Shown here: positions 44,111 to 54,607 of the stretch, piece after piece | Numbering within the stretch: the stretch's first letter is position 1 | Layout of the letters: every line of letters begins with the position of its first letter | Assembly (NCBI GenBank): GCA_947396885.1 | Contig: OX377201.1 | Span: 8,418,934 to 8,482,933 of the forward strand | Direction: 5' to 3' | DNA from: Heligmosomoides polygyrus polygyrus | Lineage: Eukaryota > Nematoda > Chromadorea > Rhabditida > Heligmosomidae | Length of the DNA: 64,000 bases | Made by a program: the position numbers and the translations under genes | Notes under the pieces: model-generated | What the model was told of the DNA's origin: nothing | Seen by the model: the letters and a program-made list of their open reading frames with translations, nothing else | Databases searched by the model: none

Positions 44111-44590
44111 ATGTGACACAGAATGTTCGTAGGCTGGCCTGTAGGGCTTGTAGCCTGCATTCGATTGCCCGTGACTGGCTCGGTTCGCAAAAGCAAGCAG
44201 TTTCCAGTGGCACCACGTGGAGGAACGGACATCGCCGCCATCGGCGACACATATAGTGAAGAAAACAAATAAACAATGCTATAGCTCTTGAACAGGAGAA
44301 GGAACTCCAGCGAGTGATTCGAGTGACGCTCCCGTGTTAAGGTTGTCTACATCTTAGAGTTCCCTTCCTTGCCGAATTCGGAAGCAAATAAAATAATAAA
44401 ATAAAACGTGGATCTAAAAGAGGAGCGTAGATACAAGCGCTGTACGAAGCTACTCGCCACGCCTGCTCGCCACGCTATAGTGGCCCCCACCCAACTACCA
44501 CAGCGCCCATTAGATCTCGAGCAACACAGCAACGATAGCTGTGATCCAAATCAGTTTATTTAAGCCTCAATTGGCTGGTACCGAGGAAGT
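44111..44590. other. Stretch with no recognisable gene
   Basis: No coding exon or repeat boundary was recognised. Confidence 0.4.
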
Positions 44591-44599
44591 AAGCTGTTA

Positions 44600-44695
44600 C
44601 GACGATGTTTTGTTGCGATTATAACTTCGAGTTCCGCCTGCGCTAGAAGTTTTGATCGCAACAAAACACCGTCGTGATAGCTGTGATCACAACAG
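44600..44695 (+). mobile_element. SINE remnant, copy 2
   Basis: Only the T-arm part (cttcgagttccgcctgcgc) and the tail (tagaagttttgatcgcaaca) of the family at 17232 remain. Upstream, acgacgatgttttgttgcga is the inverse of the tail (tcgcaacaaaacaccgtcgt), so two tails face each other and form a hairpin. Confidence 0.5.
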
Positions 44696-44699
44696 GATA

Positions 44700-46250
44700 A
44701 AACGAAGCAAATAGGAAATAATAGATGAAAAACTAATATAAGAAACAAACCAGAACAAATAACTGAAATACCACACGACATAGAGGTGCCTGTCTTGCGA
44801 ATTGCGAACATTCAGAAAGAGAGAAGTAGATCAAGAGCCGTTGAAATAATTTTGACCGGAACATTCAAATGATGAGTTCGTCTGGTACTACTGAAACAGA
44901 CATAGCCGAAGGTAAATCCAATACCGGAAACACGCCTGAACAAATATATATTCGACGCAGAAGGTGTATGCACGTCATCATTGTCGATCCGGAATAATGA
45001 TTCGGTTTCGGAACACTGTTGGGTCAGTCGATCCGCGTCGACTTCACTACGTAGCTGGAGTATTAGCATTAAGAGGTTGAGAAGTAACGGCTGGGAGAAG
45101 ATGAGAGGTTTGGTAGGGTCCGCAGTTTGGATGCATTAAACTGTCACTCATTGCGGCGAAGGATAAGAACACGGTAAGTAATCATGAGCTCCCTGAGGCG
45201 TGGAGTTTAAATCGACGAGGGCGGCAGTGATGGTGGAAGCTTCAGAACGATGGTAGGTGCAATCTTTTGGTATTTTTCTCCTTGGAGACGATTTTGTCGC
45301 ATTTGAATGAGTGTATCTTCAGTCCCTTAGCTACAAAGTCATCGCGACTATCCTATATGGTAATGGTATGGCCGCCAAGAAACGGTCCAAGATTTCGCCG
45401 TCAGTGGCGGCAAGAAACTACAACGTGGCTGCTGTGATGCCCCAGACACTCGATCACTTGACTTCACATCTTCGGCTGACGCGCGACTCTTCATAATTCT
45501 TTAATATTATGCATTCATAGAAAAAGATGTTGATATTCTTGGCTAACGTATTTTGAGTAGGACTCGCATTTGGATTGTGCATGGATCAGGGGTTGAAAAG
45601 GCTGGGCCAGGTCATTTGTTTGCATACCGATTGTAGAACTTTGCGACCGTCGCTTAGGATCCGACAACAGAATTTCTCAACACCTTTCACTGACAGATCT
45701 GGGTGGACGACAAGACTACTTTTGGGATTAATCGCAGAAAATCGTTCAGTGTGCGACATCACGTGAGTGGCCGACTTCGCAGCAGGATGTGAGGAGGTGG
45801 ACAAGCGACCAAGCTCACATTTCTCCGTAACATGCATATTTTGCGGAATAAATAACTCGTGCTTTCTGTTATGATCATTGCAAGAAAGGAAAGGAGATGG
45901 ATTCGAACAAAAACAATAAGTATAACATCTCTCCGGTCCGCACAGGACTATGTGATGCGGTGTGACCGAATGAGAAAAAGAGATTCTCGTGGTACCAGCT
46001 GAAACTTGCTGCAGTATGATTGACGCTTACGTGAATGGGCTTCTTCGAATAAGGGAAGGTGACATGTTCGATGTGAAAGCGTTGGCAGATGGTCAAGTAA
46101 GCCGGATTTGGAGTGAATAAAATCGAAGCTACTGAAGAAAACCGAAAAACAAAATCGAAGCTTCGCCGAGAGCGGCAGTGATATGGGAGCATGGGAGTCA
46201 CCATTTAGGATTTCTCCGTCTCCACATAACTATGACGAAAGTCGACCATT
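44700..46250. other. Stretch with open frames but no recognised gene
   Basis: Minus-strand frames at 44812-45069, 45586-45837 and 45875-46204 show mixed composition. The last has an acceptor-like ttttcttcag near 46132 and a donor-like cac|gtaagc near 46031, bracketing an exon-like segment (AYLTICQRFHIEHVTFPY). I could not join it in phase to the neighbouring exons. Confidence 0.3.
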
Positions 46251-46257
46251 CGATTTT

Positions 46258-46964
46258 TCAAGCTCCTCGATAGCAAACCGCCTCGACTTTCACAAGAAAC
46301 ATGTTCTGGGCTCTCGAAAGACAGATCATATCATTTTGATTCAAGTGGCGACAGAGTCGGAATATTCCACCTGCATTAGTTCCAGCTTTGTTCGCTAGTG
46401 CGCAAGCTTTTGGGTACTCCTTTTTTTCCAGATGGCGAAGTGTGAACTCGATAAAAGTGGAACACGAAACGTATGGGCGATTGCTCATTGACATTACGAT
46501 CAGTATCTCTGCAGACATCATCATTCTTTCTATTACGCTTAGCCGCCTAGGGCTAGAAGGACCATAATACAACGAGTGTAACACCATCGTGATATTTGTA
46601 ATGAATTTCTTTACCGAGCTCCTCTGTAAAATCGAGTGTCACCTTGGTGATGCCTCCGAAAACTAGTTCCTCATATAAAGACCAGTTAGGAGTGTCGTCA
46701 GGAAATTGGGTTGTGTACTCGATTTGAGCATCGATACACCATACCAGGAGTATGGCGTCGGATTTCCTACAAGCGTAGTGTGGTAATTTAATCTCAAGAA
46801 ATTGTAGCTGGGGCTGCACTCGTTGGATTCAGCCTATTGTGCTGGGACACAAAGTGGTCACGAAATCGCCCATCTTGGGCACGGTAGCGCGATTGGACAC
46901 GCATAACATAACAGTGAAAAGAGCAACGATAAGCACACATTAGTCCTTATGATCTTTGCCATCT
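46258..46964 (-). CDS. Hypothetical secreted protein, multi-exon
   Basis: The first segment, from 46964, is MAKIIRTNVCLSLLFSLLC, a signal-peptide-like start. The middle exon (about 46585-46790) reads QLQFLEIKLPHYACRKSD to VTLDFTEELGKEIHYKYHD. It is joined by a 76-nt intron (46509-46584, gtgtta...ctgcag) in phase to a last exon, 46258-46508, containing YVSCSTFIEFTLRHL EKKEYPKACALANKAG and two more Cys. The middle-to-last junction keeps the frame. The first junction is unclear, with only a weak acceptor. I do not recognise the family. Cys-rich, short exons and signal-like start suggest a small secreted worm protein, possibly a decayed one. Confidence 0.35.
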
Positions 46965-47246
46965 TCGATGAAAGGACAGAAAAAAGCGCCACCGGACGTG
47001 ATCCTTTAGAGTGGCTCCAGTCCAGTTTAGTTCGTCTGAAGCCATTCTCCCCATCCACCTTTGTAAGCGCGTGCGATTCCTTTAATCTGTTTTAGATTCT
47101 TCGTATACTTTATGATCTTGTCAGGCGCAAGAGTTGCCGCAAACTAAGATTCCCGAGCACTTACGTCTTGTTAGCTACATTTTCGATTTTGCTAGTGACG
47201 TTGGTATAAAACTTGCCATCAGGCATCTTCGAAACTGTACAGCTTG

Positions 47247-47396
47247 TTAAAATCGTGTGGAGTTGAGTATGATATCGTGGGAGCGCCAACTAATGAAGTA
47301 TGGTATTTGAGATGCTGAAATTTGCGACCGATGATGCAACACACTTGGTACCCCGACGATCATATAAATACATAACGCGACAATAAGGTCGCCCAT
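47247..47396 (-). CDS. Small ORF with signal-like N-terminus
   Basis: 49 codons beginning MGDLIVALCIYMIVGVPS, preceded four bases upstream by a ttcacag acceptor-like sequence and ending at a TAA at 47247. Immediately downstream on the same strand is an exon-like segment (CTVSKMPDGKFYTNVTSK) closing in a GTAAGT donor near 47165. It may be the first exon of an unrecognised gene. Confidence 0.25.
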   Translation of the reverse strand: MGDLIVALCIYMIVGVPSVLHHRSQISASQIPYFISWRSHDIILNSTRF

Positions 47397-48011
47397 CTTC
47401 CTGTGAAGGGGAACTGGACAAGAATATTAACGTTGCCACTGAGTTATGATTCTACACAATTGAGCTCGTCCAACGTCATTAGCTGGATAACTTTTCGGCT
47501 TTTCACTCCCTCAAAAGTTTTCCGTTTCGACACGTATTCGATGATCATGTCTGGCGACAGGGTGGCCAGCATCTCATTCCTTACTAGAGTTGAGCTTTCG
47601 ATATTTTCTTCGAAAGTCGAACAATCGATTACCTCGATTTTTTGAAAACTTTGAAAGTCGAGCAATCGAATAACACGGTTTTTCGCGGTTTTCGAATACC
47701 GGCAATAGAATAATTCGATTTTGAAGGCACGTTCCCTAGAGAACCGAAAGGAGACAGAACAAAACCACAAATATCTATGGTAAGAAATTGAATGTAGGAA
47801 GACAACTGAGTATTCGAATAGGTCATTCGAACAAAATTGTAAACAACACTAGTACTCAAAACAATAATATCGCTACCGGAGTCGAGTAAACAGCAGTGAT
47901 TTTCGTGATGCTGCTTAATGTTGACGAGATTTTTGAGAATTCTCAGGGATTCTAATAACCTAGAAAAAGCCCTCGCGATTTTCGAATTCGAATCTACGAA
48001 TAAAATCGCGG

Positions 48012-48122
48012 ATATGTTGTTACAATCGATCAAAACTCTTGCGCAGGCGGGATTCGAACCCGCACCTTCTTCTTTCCGGGCAGCGATGTTCGCCTTACAC
48101 CACTGGACCATTTGACCGCGCA
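48012..48122 (-). mobile_element. tRNA-derived SINE, copy 3, nested in hAT element 3
   Basis: 48040-48122 (minus) is 83 nt with a 7-bp acceptor (TGCGCGG with CTGCGCA), box A-like TGGTGTAAGGC and a perfect T arm, gcggg-ttcgaat-cccgc. Its D and anticodon arms do not fold, so it is not a tRNA gene. The tail agagttttgatcgattgtaa matches the family tail. Confidence 0.65.
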
Positions 48123-48299
48123 TAACATAATCGCAGATTGCTCGAAATCGAACTATGCTTGAACAATATCACGAGTCGGCCGCCAGCACCCTCGAAAGGA
48201 AATCACAAGTCGTTCCCGGCAACTACCGTATGCGCAGAAGTGGAACGAGTTTGAACGTGGATTTTTCGGGAAACGGAGACGATCCTTACTCACGCGGCC

Positions 48300-48605
48300 G
48301 ACTCTTAATATTGTTCGAGAACTGTTCGACTTCGAACAATATCCGAACAGTGCTCTTTCGCCATCTTCAATTTCGAACAGTATTCGAGCAACGTCTTCTC
48401 ATCTTCGATTTCGAACAATGCTCGAACATTGGTTTTTCGCGAAATTCGATTTCGAATAATATTCGAACAATGCTTCTTTGCGAAACTCGATTTCGAACAA
48501 TGCTCGAATAATGGTTTTTCGCGAAATTCGATTTCTAACAATGTTCGAATAATGGCTTTTCGCGAAACTCGATTTCGAACAATGTTCGAACAACAGCGAT
48601 TTACG
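48300..48605. repeat. 41-bp minisatellite of TTCGAA units
   Basis: cgatttcgaa(c/t)aat starts at 48406, 48448, 48488, 48529 and 48570, a period of 40-42 bp. Each unit has tttttcgcgaaa-type dyads and TTCGAA sites, and weaker copies extend left to about 48310. Confidence 0.85.
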
Positions 48606-49059
48606 ATTTTCGAGTAATCGAGCGATTGATTGTTCGTAATCGCACGAACAATTATTCGGCACGATTAATCGAGCTCAAGTCTACTTCTTACCTCACGGCA
48701 ACTTTAGAGACAAAGAAACCATTAGCAAGCTGTCTTAAGTTTCCGGGAGGATTCAGCTTAGGATCTCGCCAACAGTATAACATGATTATTGGAAGGCAGT
48801 TATGTGCATAAAAAAGGAAAAGCTTTGAACAGGAGCAAATTACGTCTTCGTCTTCACTACATATTACTTCAATCGCTTGTTACTATATAGGAAAAACTAG
48901 CCAAGTTGGATGAGACAGTAAGCGAAGAGAAGAGTTAACATCGTTTTTAGTCGAACAAGAAAAAATTCAAGAAATAGGCTCTTCATTGTTAGGTGGAGAT
49001 GGCAGAAACGAAATTTGAGCATGAACGAGGTATAGTTTTACTACACCGCTAATTCTTAC

Positions 49060-49502
49060 CCCGCTGTAGGCGCAACGGTGCAAAATGTGTATCGCAGGTG
49101 AAATGCTTAGTATGGCTCTTGTTGATCCAGTCAACTTGAAATGTCCTCTGCTATCAGTCTTAGTTCTGGCCAATATTGAATCGTACACTGAAAATAACAC
49201 AGATAACTGGCCATTCGTAATAATAAGCCGGCGCTCGCTAGATATGTTACAAAACAATTTTTTTTTACCAAACTCGGCAAGGTCAAAAACGTAAACAGTA
49301 TTCTATGCAATACGTTGCTCACATAAAAGCGTACAAACTCACACCAGCCACTATCAACCAGCCTAACATCGACACTTCCGGTAGGCACTCCATAGCACGC
49401 TACAGTACCAGTAGCGGCAATTGTTTGCTTACTCCCGATAAATCCGAAAATGCTATTACACGGCGGTAGCAGCGTAGCAAGTATTAGGAGCGCGGCACGC
49501 AT
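49060..49502 (-). CDS. Transthyretin-like protein, exons 1 and 2
   Basis: Exon 1 (49343-49502, 160 nt) directly follows a cttcag acceptor and encodes the signal peptide MRAALLILATLLPPCNS, then GFIGSKQTIAATGTV and VDVRLVDSGW, ending at a GTGAGT donor. Exon 2 (49060-49187, 128 nt) follows tattttcag and encodes YDSILARTKTDSRGHFKL TGSTRAILSISPAIHIL HRCAYSG, ending at GTAAGA. Exon lengths and phases equal those of the intact paralog at 57199-58654. Exon 3 is not found in the adjacent 500 bp, where hAT element 3 sits. A phase-matching exon 3 lies at 36371-36505. TTR-like proteins are secreted and bind small or lipid ligands; the function of this one is unknown. Confidence 0.8.
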
Positions 49503-50085
49503 CTGAAGACATTAGCTCAGGATACGCCAACAAACGAAATTAAAAAAGTTGATACGGGCGAGTTTCCGCGTACTACAGCACAATGGTCTAACGCCGCGAC
49601 GCAGTGCGAGAGAAACGAGAAGAAAAGAAACTTGAAAAAACACAGACTGTGAACAAATCAGTAAGCGAATTCAGTACAACTTTAAGCTTCTCCAATTACA
49701 GACCAAGGTTCAGGTTGTATGCTTCATAAATGTGTTTCGCGTTGCTGAAAATTATATTACTAAAGAGCTAATCTATTAAATTAAACTGCTACTGTGGTTT
49801 TTAATGCTAAACCTCTGATGGCTGTGCTGTTGTTGTATCGTATCAGGCATACCTGTTTTCTGTCTCATTCACATAGTGTTTCTTTCTTCCATGAATGTTG
49901 TATGTCATTCGATTGAAATGGTTCGCTTTCTCTATTGTTAATACGATTATTTTCTATGAAAGAAACAGAGATTAACGGAGCAACACCAAATATTCGTGAA
50001 CATGACAGCTAACATGATCATTTTTAATGTTGAAGGAGATAACGCGTAACATGGCAGAAATGAAGCATGAAAAGTAAAGTATAAG
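49503..50085. other. Stretch upstream of the TTR exons, nothing recognised
   Basis: AT-rich, presumably containing the TTR promoter. I see no specific element beyond the cttcag acceptor next to the start codon. Confidence 0.4.
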
Positions 50086-50089
50086 CGCG

Positions 50090-50960
50090 TGAAAACTGAC
50101 GTCGCTAGCCCCGTGCTGACAATCTATTTAGACGCGCAATATATTCTACGTTGGAATGGTGTTGAATTCCGCCATATCGTCAAACAGTTACAGCGGTTGA
50201 CTTTATTCTCTGGTGCCAGCGTTAACAACATTATCCGGATAAAATTTAAGTGTAAATGCTTCCTTCACAGCCACATATTTCGCTAATTATTCCAGCAGTT
50301 TTTACACTAGTGTAGTTACTCATACATCGAACTCTGAACAAAGCGTTTACACCGAAATTCTTACCGGGCAGTTTTTAACGCTGTCGTTACCAAGGATCGA
50401 CATCAACAGCGATCACTGTTTAACGAAGCGGCGCGAAAAATTCCAACCATATTTAGATATATGGACGATATCTTGATTATTCATAATATTGAATTAGATG
50501 AGCTTAACAACCTGCTTTCGAATACTTATTAAAACGTTTTGAAGTTAGAAATCACTAATAACGACATTTATAAATGTAACTTTCTCGACTTGAGCATATA
50601 CATTTCAAATGACGAAATCTCTACTAGGCAATACAACAGGACTGATTACTTTGAAATTAAAAAGTAAATTCTCTCATAGTTCCTTCTTTACCAGTATTAC
50701 TAATAAAGTAATAATAGTAATATTATGGTGAAACGCCCAGAATTTTCCGCACATGCTCCAGTGACTGCTACAATGACTTCCTGGTTATACTTCAAAATCG
50801 TATCGTCTGCTTACTTTACTTTGAATATGATAAAAAAATGTACTTAAAGCTGCTTACGGTGTTTTCTAAAAAAATGGAAATATTAGTTACAAATATGACA
50901 TGTTCCAGCCCTACAAGGATGCAAAAAAGTTTTCCATAGATCTTATTTACAATCGTTAAG
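50090..50960 (+). pseudogene. Decayed reverse transcriptase with YMDD box (Penelope-like or related)
   Basis: The clearest part is IFRYMDDILIIHNIELDEL NNLLSNTY at 50440-50530, with a YMDD catalytic box. It is followed by KCNFLDLSIYISNDEI STRQYNRTDYFEIK, the FLDLxI...TxxYNKxTDYF block seen downstream of the active site in Penelope-like and related eukaryotic reverse transcriptases. In shifted frames come SDCYNDFLVILQNRI and KKVLKAAYGVFSKKMEIL. The upstream frame at 50089-50286 (LTIYLDAQYILRWNG) may belong to it. It carries numerous stops. It is not part of any LINE in the window, and its exact class is uncertain. Confidence 0.55.
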
Positions 50961-51182
50961 GCTACTATATTTAGCCTTTTGTATGTTTTCTACTGCAACT
51001 AGTCGCCCGTCACCCATTATTAGATCTTTTGACCAGTTGTTATTTACCCTACCTTTCCCCGCCTTTTGGCCCTAATAACTGATGTATGAAGTGCTCGTTT
51101 CTTGATATGCTCACCACTCCCTACCCTACTGATGAGCCTCGGGGAGTGACCACATTTAACTTTCTCCTTTCCTCTTTTATTA

Positions 51183-51560
51183 GGGGGGGGGGGGACAGAT
51201 GTAACGAGACAAATTGAAAAAATCTTTATCTCTTTATAACTCAATTAGAGCTCAACGATGCTGAGGAATGTATTTGCCATTAGGGGCAATGACCTTGATG
51301 TAAGATTGTGTAATGTTAAATGTTGCGTTTATTTTCATTTTTTAAATCCAACTTGAGGACTAAGCACTGAGTACGTTACGAGGTTTTGTTACGGGTTCCA
51401 TGCAAGCCGCTTGCAACGCGTAAAAAATAGCTAAGTTACCTGCGACCTTTATCCAAGTTACGTGCAATCTTATGCAAGTTACTTGCAAATTGCAAGCAAC
51501 TTACTTATGTAACAGTGCATGTTGCAAGCATATTTGCTTTAAGTTATCTGCAACTTGCAA
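51183..51560. repeat. Poly-G tract and cluster of TTGCAAGTTAC motifs
   Basis: A 12-G tract lies at about 51183-51194. At 51400-51560, forms of ttgcaa and aagttac(t/g)tgcaa recur at least eight times in both orientations. This resembles the short-unit clusters at the ends of the hAT elements, but no terminal inverted repeat or duplication was found. Confidence 0.5.
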
Positions 51561-51720
51561 AAAAGAGTAGGTTGAGGTTATACATGAATCGATTATAAAT
51601 ATTGTACCTTACACGTTAGCAGTAGAAAACTTTCTAAGCTCTTCCAACATGGCAATCTTAGCGGAAACAGCCTTACACGTGAAATGCGCTGTGTGCTGGT
51701 ATCTGTGAGCCTTTCCATAA

Positions 51721-52235
51721 GGCCTCACTCCGAGCGAAGCGACGGATAGAGCGATGAGCGATACCAAAAAATAAAATAAACAAAAAAGGGAACGCGATGC
51801 GCCAGCACCGCTAGCGATGCGAGCCGACGCTGTGCTGAGCTCAGCGATGAGCCGGCGTCTCTAGCTATGGGAAGGAGGCACAACCGGCACGCGCGTGTTT
51901 TCTGGGAGACAGGATGTACGAAATGTAGCCACGGCTCTCGCCGGGGGCATGCGATCTTCCTCTCACCCCCCCCCCCCCCCCCACATTGCTCACCCACCCA
52001 ACCCCCTAGGCTTCACCAAGAGTCTAACGGCTGCCTTACGTAACCTTTGGAATGCAAAACAAAATTTCCCGGTCGCAGAGAGCGGATGTACCTCCTGACG
52101 CCACGCCCCCAGCAGAAGGGGTGTAGCTGCCGTGTTCTCTCTCCTCGGTGTATAATTCGGTCCCGCCACGAATTGTGTCTGTTGCCCACGCCATCGCTCA
52201 CATCCGAGCGATGGTAAAACAAAGGCCTAATACGA
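51721..52235. mobile_element. Candidate GGCC-ended element (uncertain)
   Basis: taaGGCCTCACTCCG at the left and AAAGGCCtaa at the right carry the same TAA flank as the Harbinger MITEs. The ends share only GGCCT and scattered cgatcg-type blocks. A C tract lies inside (51966-51982). The support is weak. Confidence 0.25.
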
Positions 52236-53845
52236 AGCCTACCAAGGCCTCTGTCGCTCACTGAGACTGTGTGCATGACTTTGGACATCGTGAGCTCATG
52301 TCAAAGCTCGTTCATGCTTTTTTGCTTCAGCTTAGCTTTAGTAAGTAGCTAATCAATTGCAAATTCAGCAGACAAATTTGCTTAACGTTGAAGAGTCAAA
52401 AGTATCACACAAAATCAAAATATTTGTGGTTTCTTCACTAAAACGTTCGATTTCACAACTGCATGTATTTCATTGGGTTGATCGAAAAGTCTTGTAACAC
52501 TAGCGCAACAATATTACAATACAATACAATATAATACAATATACAAAAACTCAGTTCATGATCTAGTCCTCATCGAAGTCTAGGATACTTCCCCATCTTT
52601 CAGGCAGTCTTTCACGTCCTTTTCGCCAGAATTCCGAGGGTTATGGAGACTTATTCAGAACACAAGCACTTTCATTCTCATGAACATTGTAATGTAGTTT
52701 TACTGTAGCATTCCTAGATCCCATCGGAACATTCCGTTTGCCAATCCGCCTCTATTTAAGGTCCACCACGCATGAGGGGCAAGGAAGGAGAGGTCCGCGT
52801 CACCATACCGATCCACGACACGGCTCGAAATACGATCTCGGGCTCCAGTGCTCTTCCCGGCTCGTGCCCTGCTATGTGACTCCAACCATGACGCCATCAC
52901 CGGTTCTACCACCTATGCCTATTCTGATTGATTATGGAAAATCTTTATAATAAACTTCATTAGGTAATCGTGCGTTCTACACTCGCTGCTACCAGCAGAA
53001 TTTGTCCCGATATCGCTCGATCAGGGACTGCACGATGGAGGTCAACCGGCATTGTTAGAACACCGTGCGGAGTCCGCGTCGAAGAGTACTACCGAGACAT
53101 TATTCACACAGATGCAAAAATGTGTCGGTAAATTGAGCACAAAGAACATTCGTCGTTGCAGTAACGATGACCAAATTTTAACGGAGAGCAAGAAGGGAGG
53201 CGAGGAAGGCATTGATGACAGTCCATCTTGAACCCTAGGTAGACGAGGGTCGGCAGAATGCTGGATGGCAAGAGACGGGCGTGAACGCTTGGTAACAACC
53301 ATACATCCATCCGAAGATCGTGTTCGATAGGCGTGGCAAGAGCTGAGATTAGCGATCAGGCGTCCTTCCGTGAGGGGCCGTTCCAGTAGGAATTCTGTCT
53401 AAAGTCATGAGAACACGCCGGTCGCACATTGCCTTCCATGGTCTCATAACGATCGATGGCACTTCCGAGAGCCCAATGTGCTGTTAGCATTACGTAGAGC
53501 TCGACTTGTGAAGCGCTGGTTTTGTAAGCGAATTCCGAAGGTGCTAATAGAACGCGAGTGACGGACGCTCTAGGGATCTAGATTAGGAGTCGAATTGGGC
53601 TGTCGTGGCATATGTTAGGCAATATATGGATCAGTACCAACAAGGAGTTCGCCCTCTCACGTTCGCCTTCTCGTGGACGCATCGCCATCCGTCTCCGATT
53701 GCCTTAAACAGTTAACAATCACGGACCAGGGATATGCGATTCAGGTTTCGCACCGTCACCCTTGTAGCACATAGAATGATGTGGGAATCGTAACTTCAAA
53801 CCAGCTTTCGGCCCAGCTCCTCGCCGTGGAGGGTGCGACCAATCC

Positions 53846-54607
53846 GTGTTCGCCAACTTCATCCGTTACGGTCTTCGAGAGGTATGCGAGCGGACCAATT
53901 CGCTCTCGCTCGCTCTTCAGGTCGCTCTACAGATACAGCCTACTTTTGTGATGAGGGCCCTCTTACACCATCCGGATATCTCCGCCACATATCTAGGCAA
54001 CGGTTACGTTCAGGTCCGTCGCTGCTTAGCACTACCATCCTCTTCCGTTCAACTTCTCCCTTTCCATGGCACATGCTTTGACGCTCCTCGCATCTTGCTT
54101 CGGCTACCGAGTGGCTCGGTCTGGCATGCTTTCTTATCCCCATCAACCGGAGTCGTACGTAATCACGCATCGGTTATCGAATGCTCGAACTCGGTTCCGT
54201 TTCCGTTCCTCTCTCCCGAAGGTATTCGTCGCTTCTCTCCCTCCGACGGTTCATGGACAACAATCGCTGCTCGGGACATCCAACAGACCTTCCCTTTTCC
54301 GCCGTTGCACTCCTATACCATTTCATCGGCTCTAACAATTTTTCACAATTTGGTGCTCCCTAATTTCAGCGAGGCGACCCACGACGTCAGTCTTCGAGAA
54401 TTCTGGACGGCACTGGACCACGAAAAGATGAAGGACCACTTTGTACGCCTGGACACAACAGCGCATGGAAACATGGTATCTCTTCCTCTGTCGACACCTC
54501 AGGTGGGCACTTGGTCCTTCTTTTCCTTTTTCCGTTTTCTCTCTTTGATACCTGTGTCAGAATCTGTTGCCTCTCGGTCTCCTTTTCCATGGTCCGTCAT
54601 ATTCTAG
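53846..54607 (+). CDS. 253-codon ORF of unknown function in the foldback spacer
   Basis: This is the longest uninterrupted frame in the 49-61 kb region. It reads MFANFIRYGLREVCER at the start, then HHPDISATYLGNGYVQV RRCLALPSS, QLLPFHGTCFDAPRILL RLPSGSVWHAFLSPSTG, PEGIRRFSPSDGSWTTI and FSEATHDVSLREFWTALD, with a Phe/Ser/Leu-rich C-terminus. Cys-containing beta-rich segments and the SGSVWHAFLSPSTGV phrase look like an extracellular domain. No family is recognised and no catalytic motif is seen. The last 50 residues may be read-through past a real end or splice site (a gt donor candidate follows the segment LPLSTPQ). Known mobile-element enzymes do not match. Confidence 0.45.
   Translation: MFANFIRYGLREVCERTNSLSLALQVALQIQPTFVMRALLHHPDISATYLGNGYVQVRRCLALPSSSVQLLPFHGTCFDAPRILLRLPSGSVWHAFLSPSTGVVRNHASVIECSNSVPFPFLSPEGIRRFSPSDGSWTTIAARDIQQTFPFPPLHSYTISSALTIFHNLVLPNFSEATHDVSLREFWTALDHEKMKDHFVRLDTTAHGNMVSLPLSTPQVGTWSFFSFFRFLSLIPVSESVASRSPFPWSVIF

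Larger units (their letters stand above)
47585..48683. mobile_element. hAT-like element 3 with TTCGAA-rich repeats
   Basis: 1099 bp. The ends TAGAGTTGAGCTTTCGA and ATCGAGCTCAAGTCTA are inverted. The flanks ttccttac (47577-47584) and cttcttac (48684-48691) form an 8-bp duplication with two mismatches. Both inner flanks are crowded with cgaa(c/t)aatcga units, expanded on the right into a 41-bp tandem repeat. A SINE is nested inside. No transposase was found. The imperfect duplication and many substitutions make it older than hAT elements 1 and 2. Confidence 0.7.

Noticed and set aside
48040..48122. tRNA gene on the minus strand
   Set aside because: Acceptor and T arm pair well, but D and anticodon arms do not form, the length is 83 nt without a type II variable arm, and the family tail follows. 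Treated as a SINE head.
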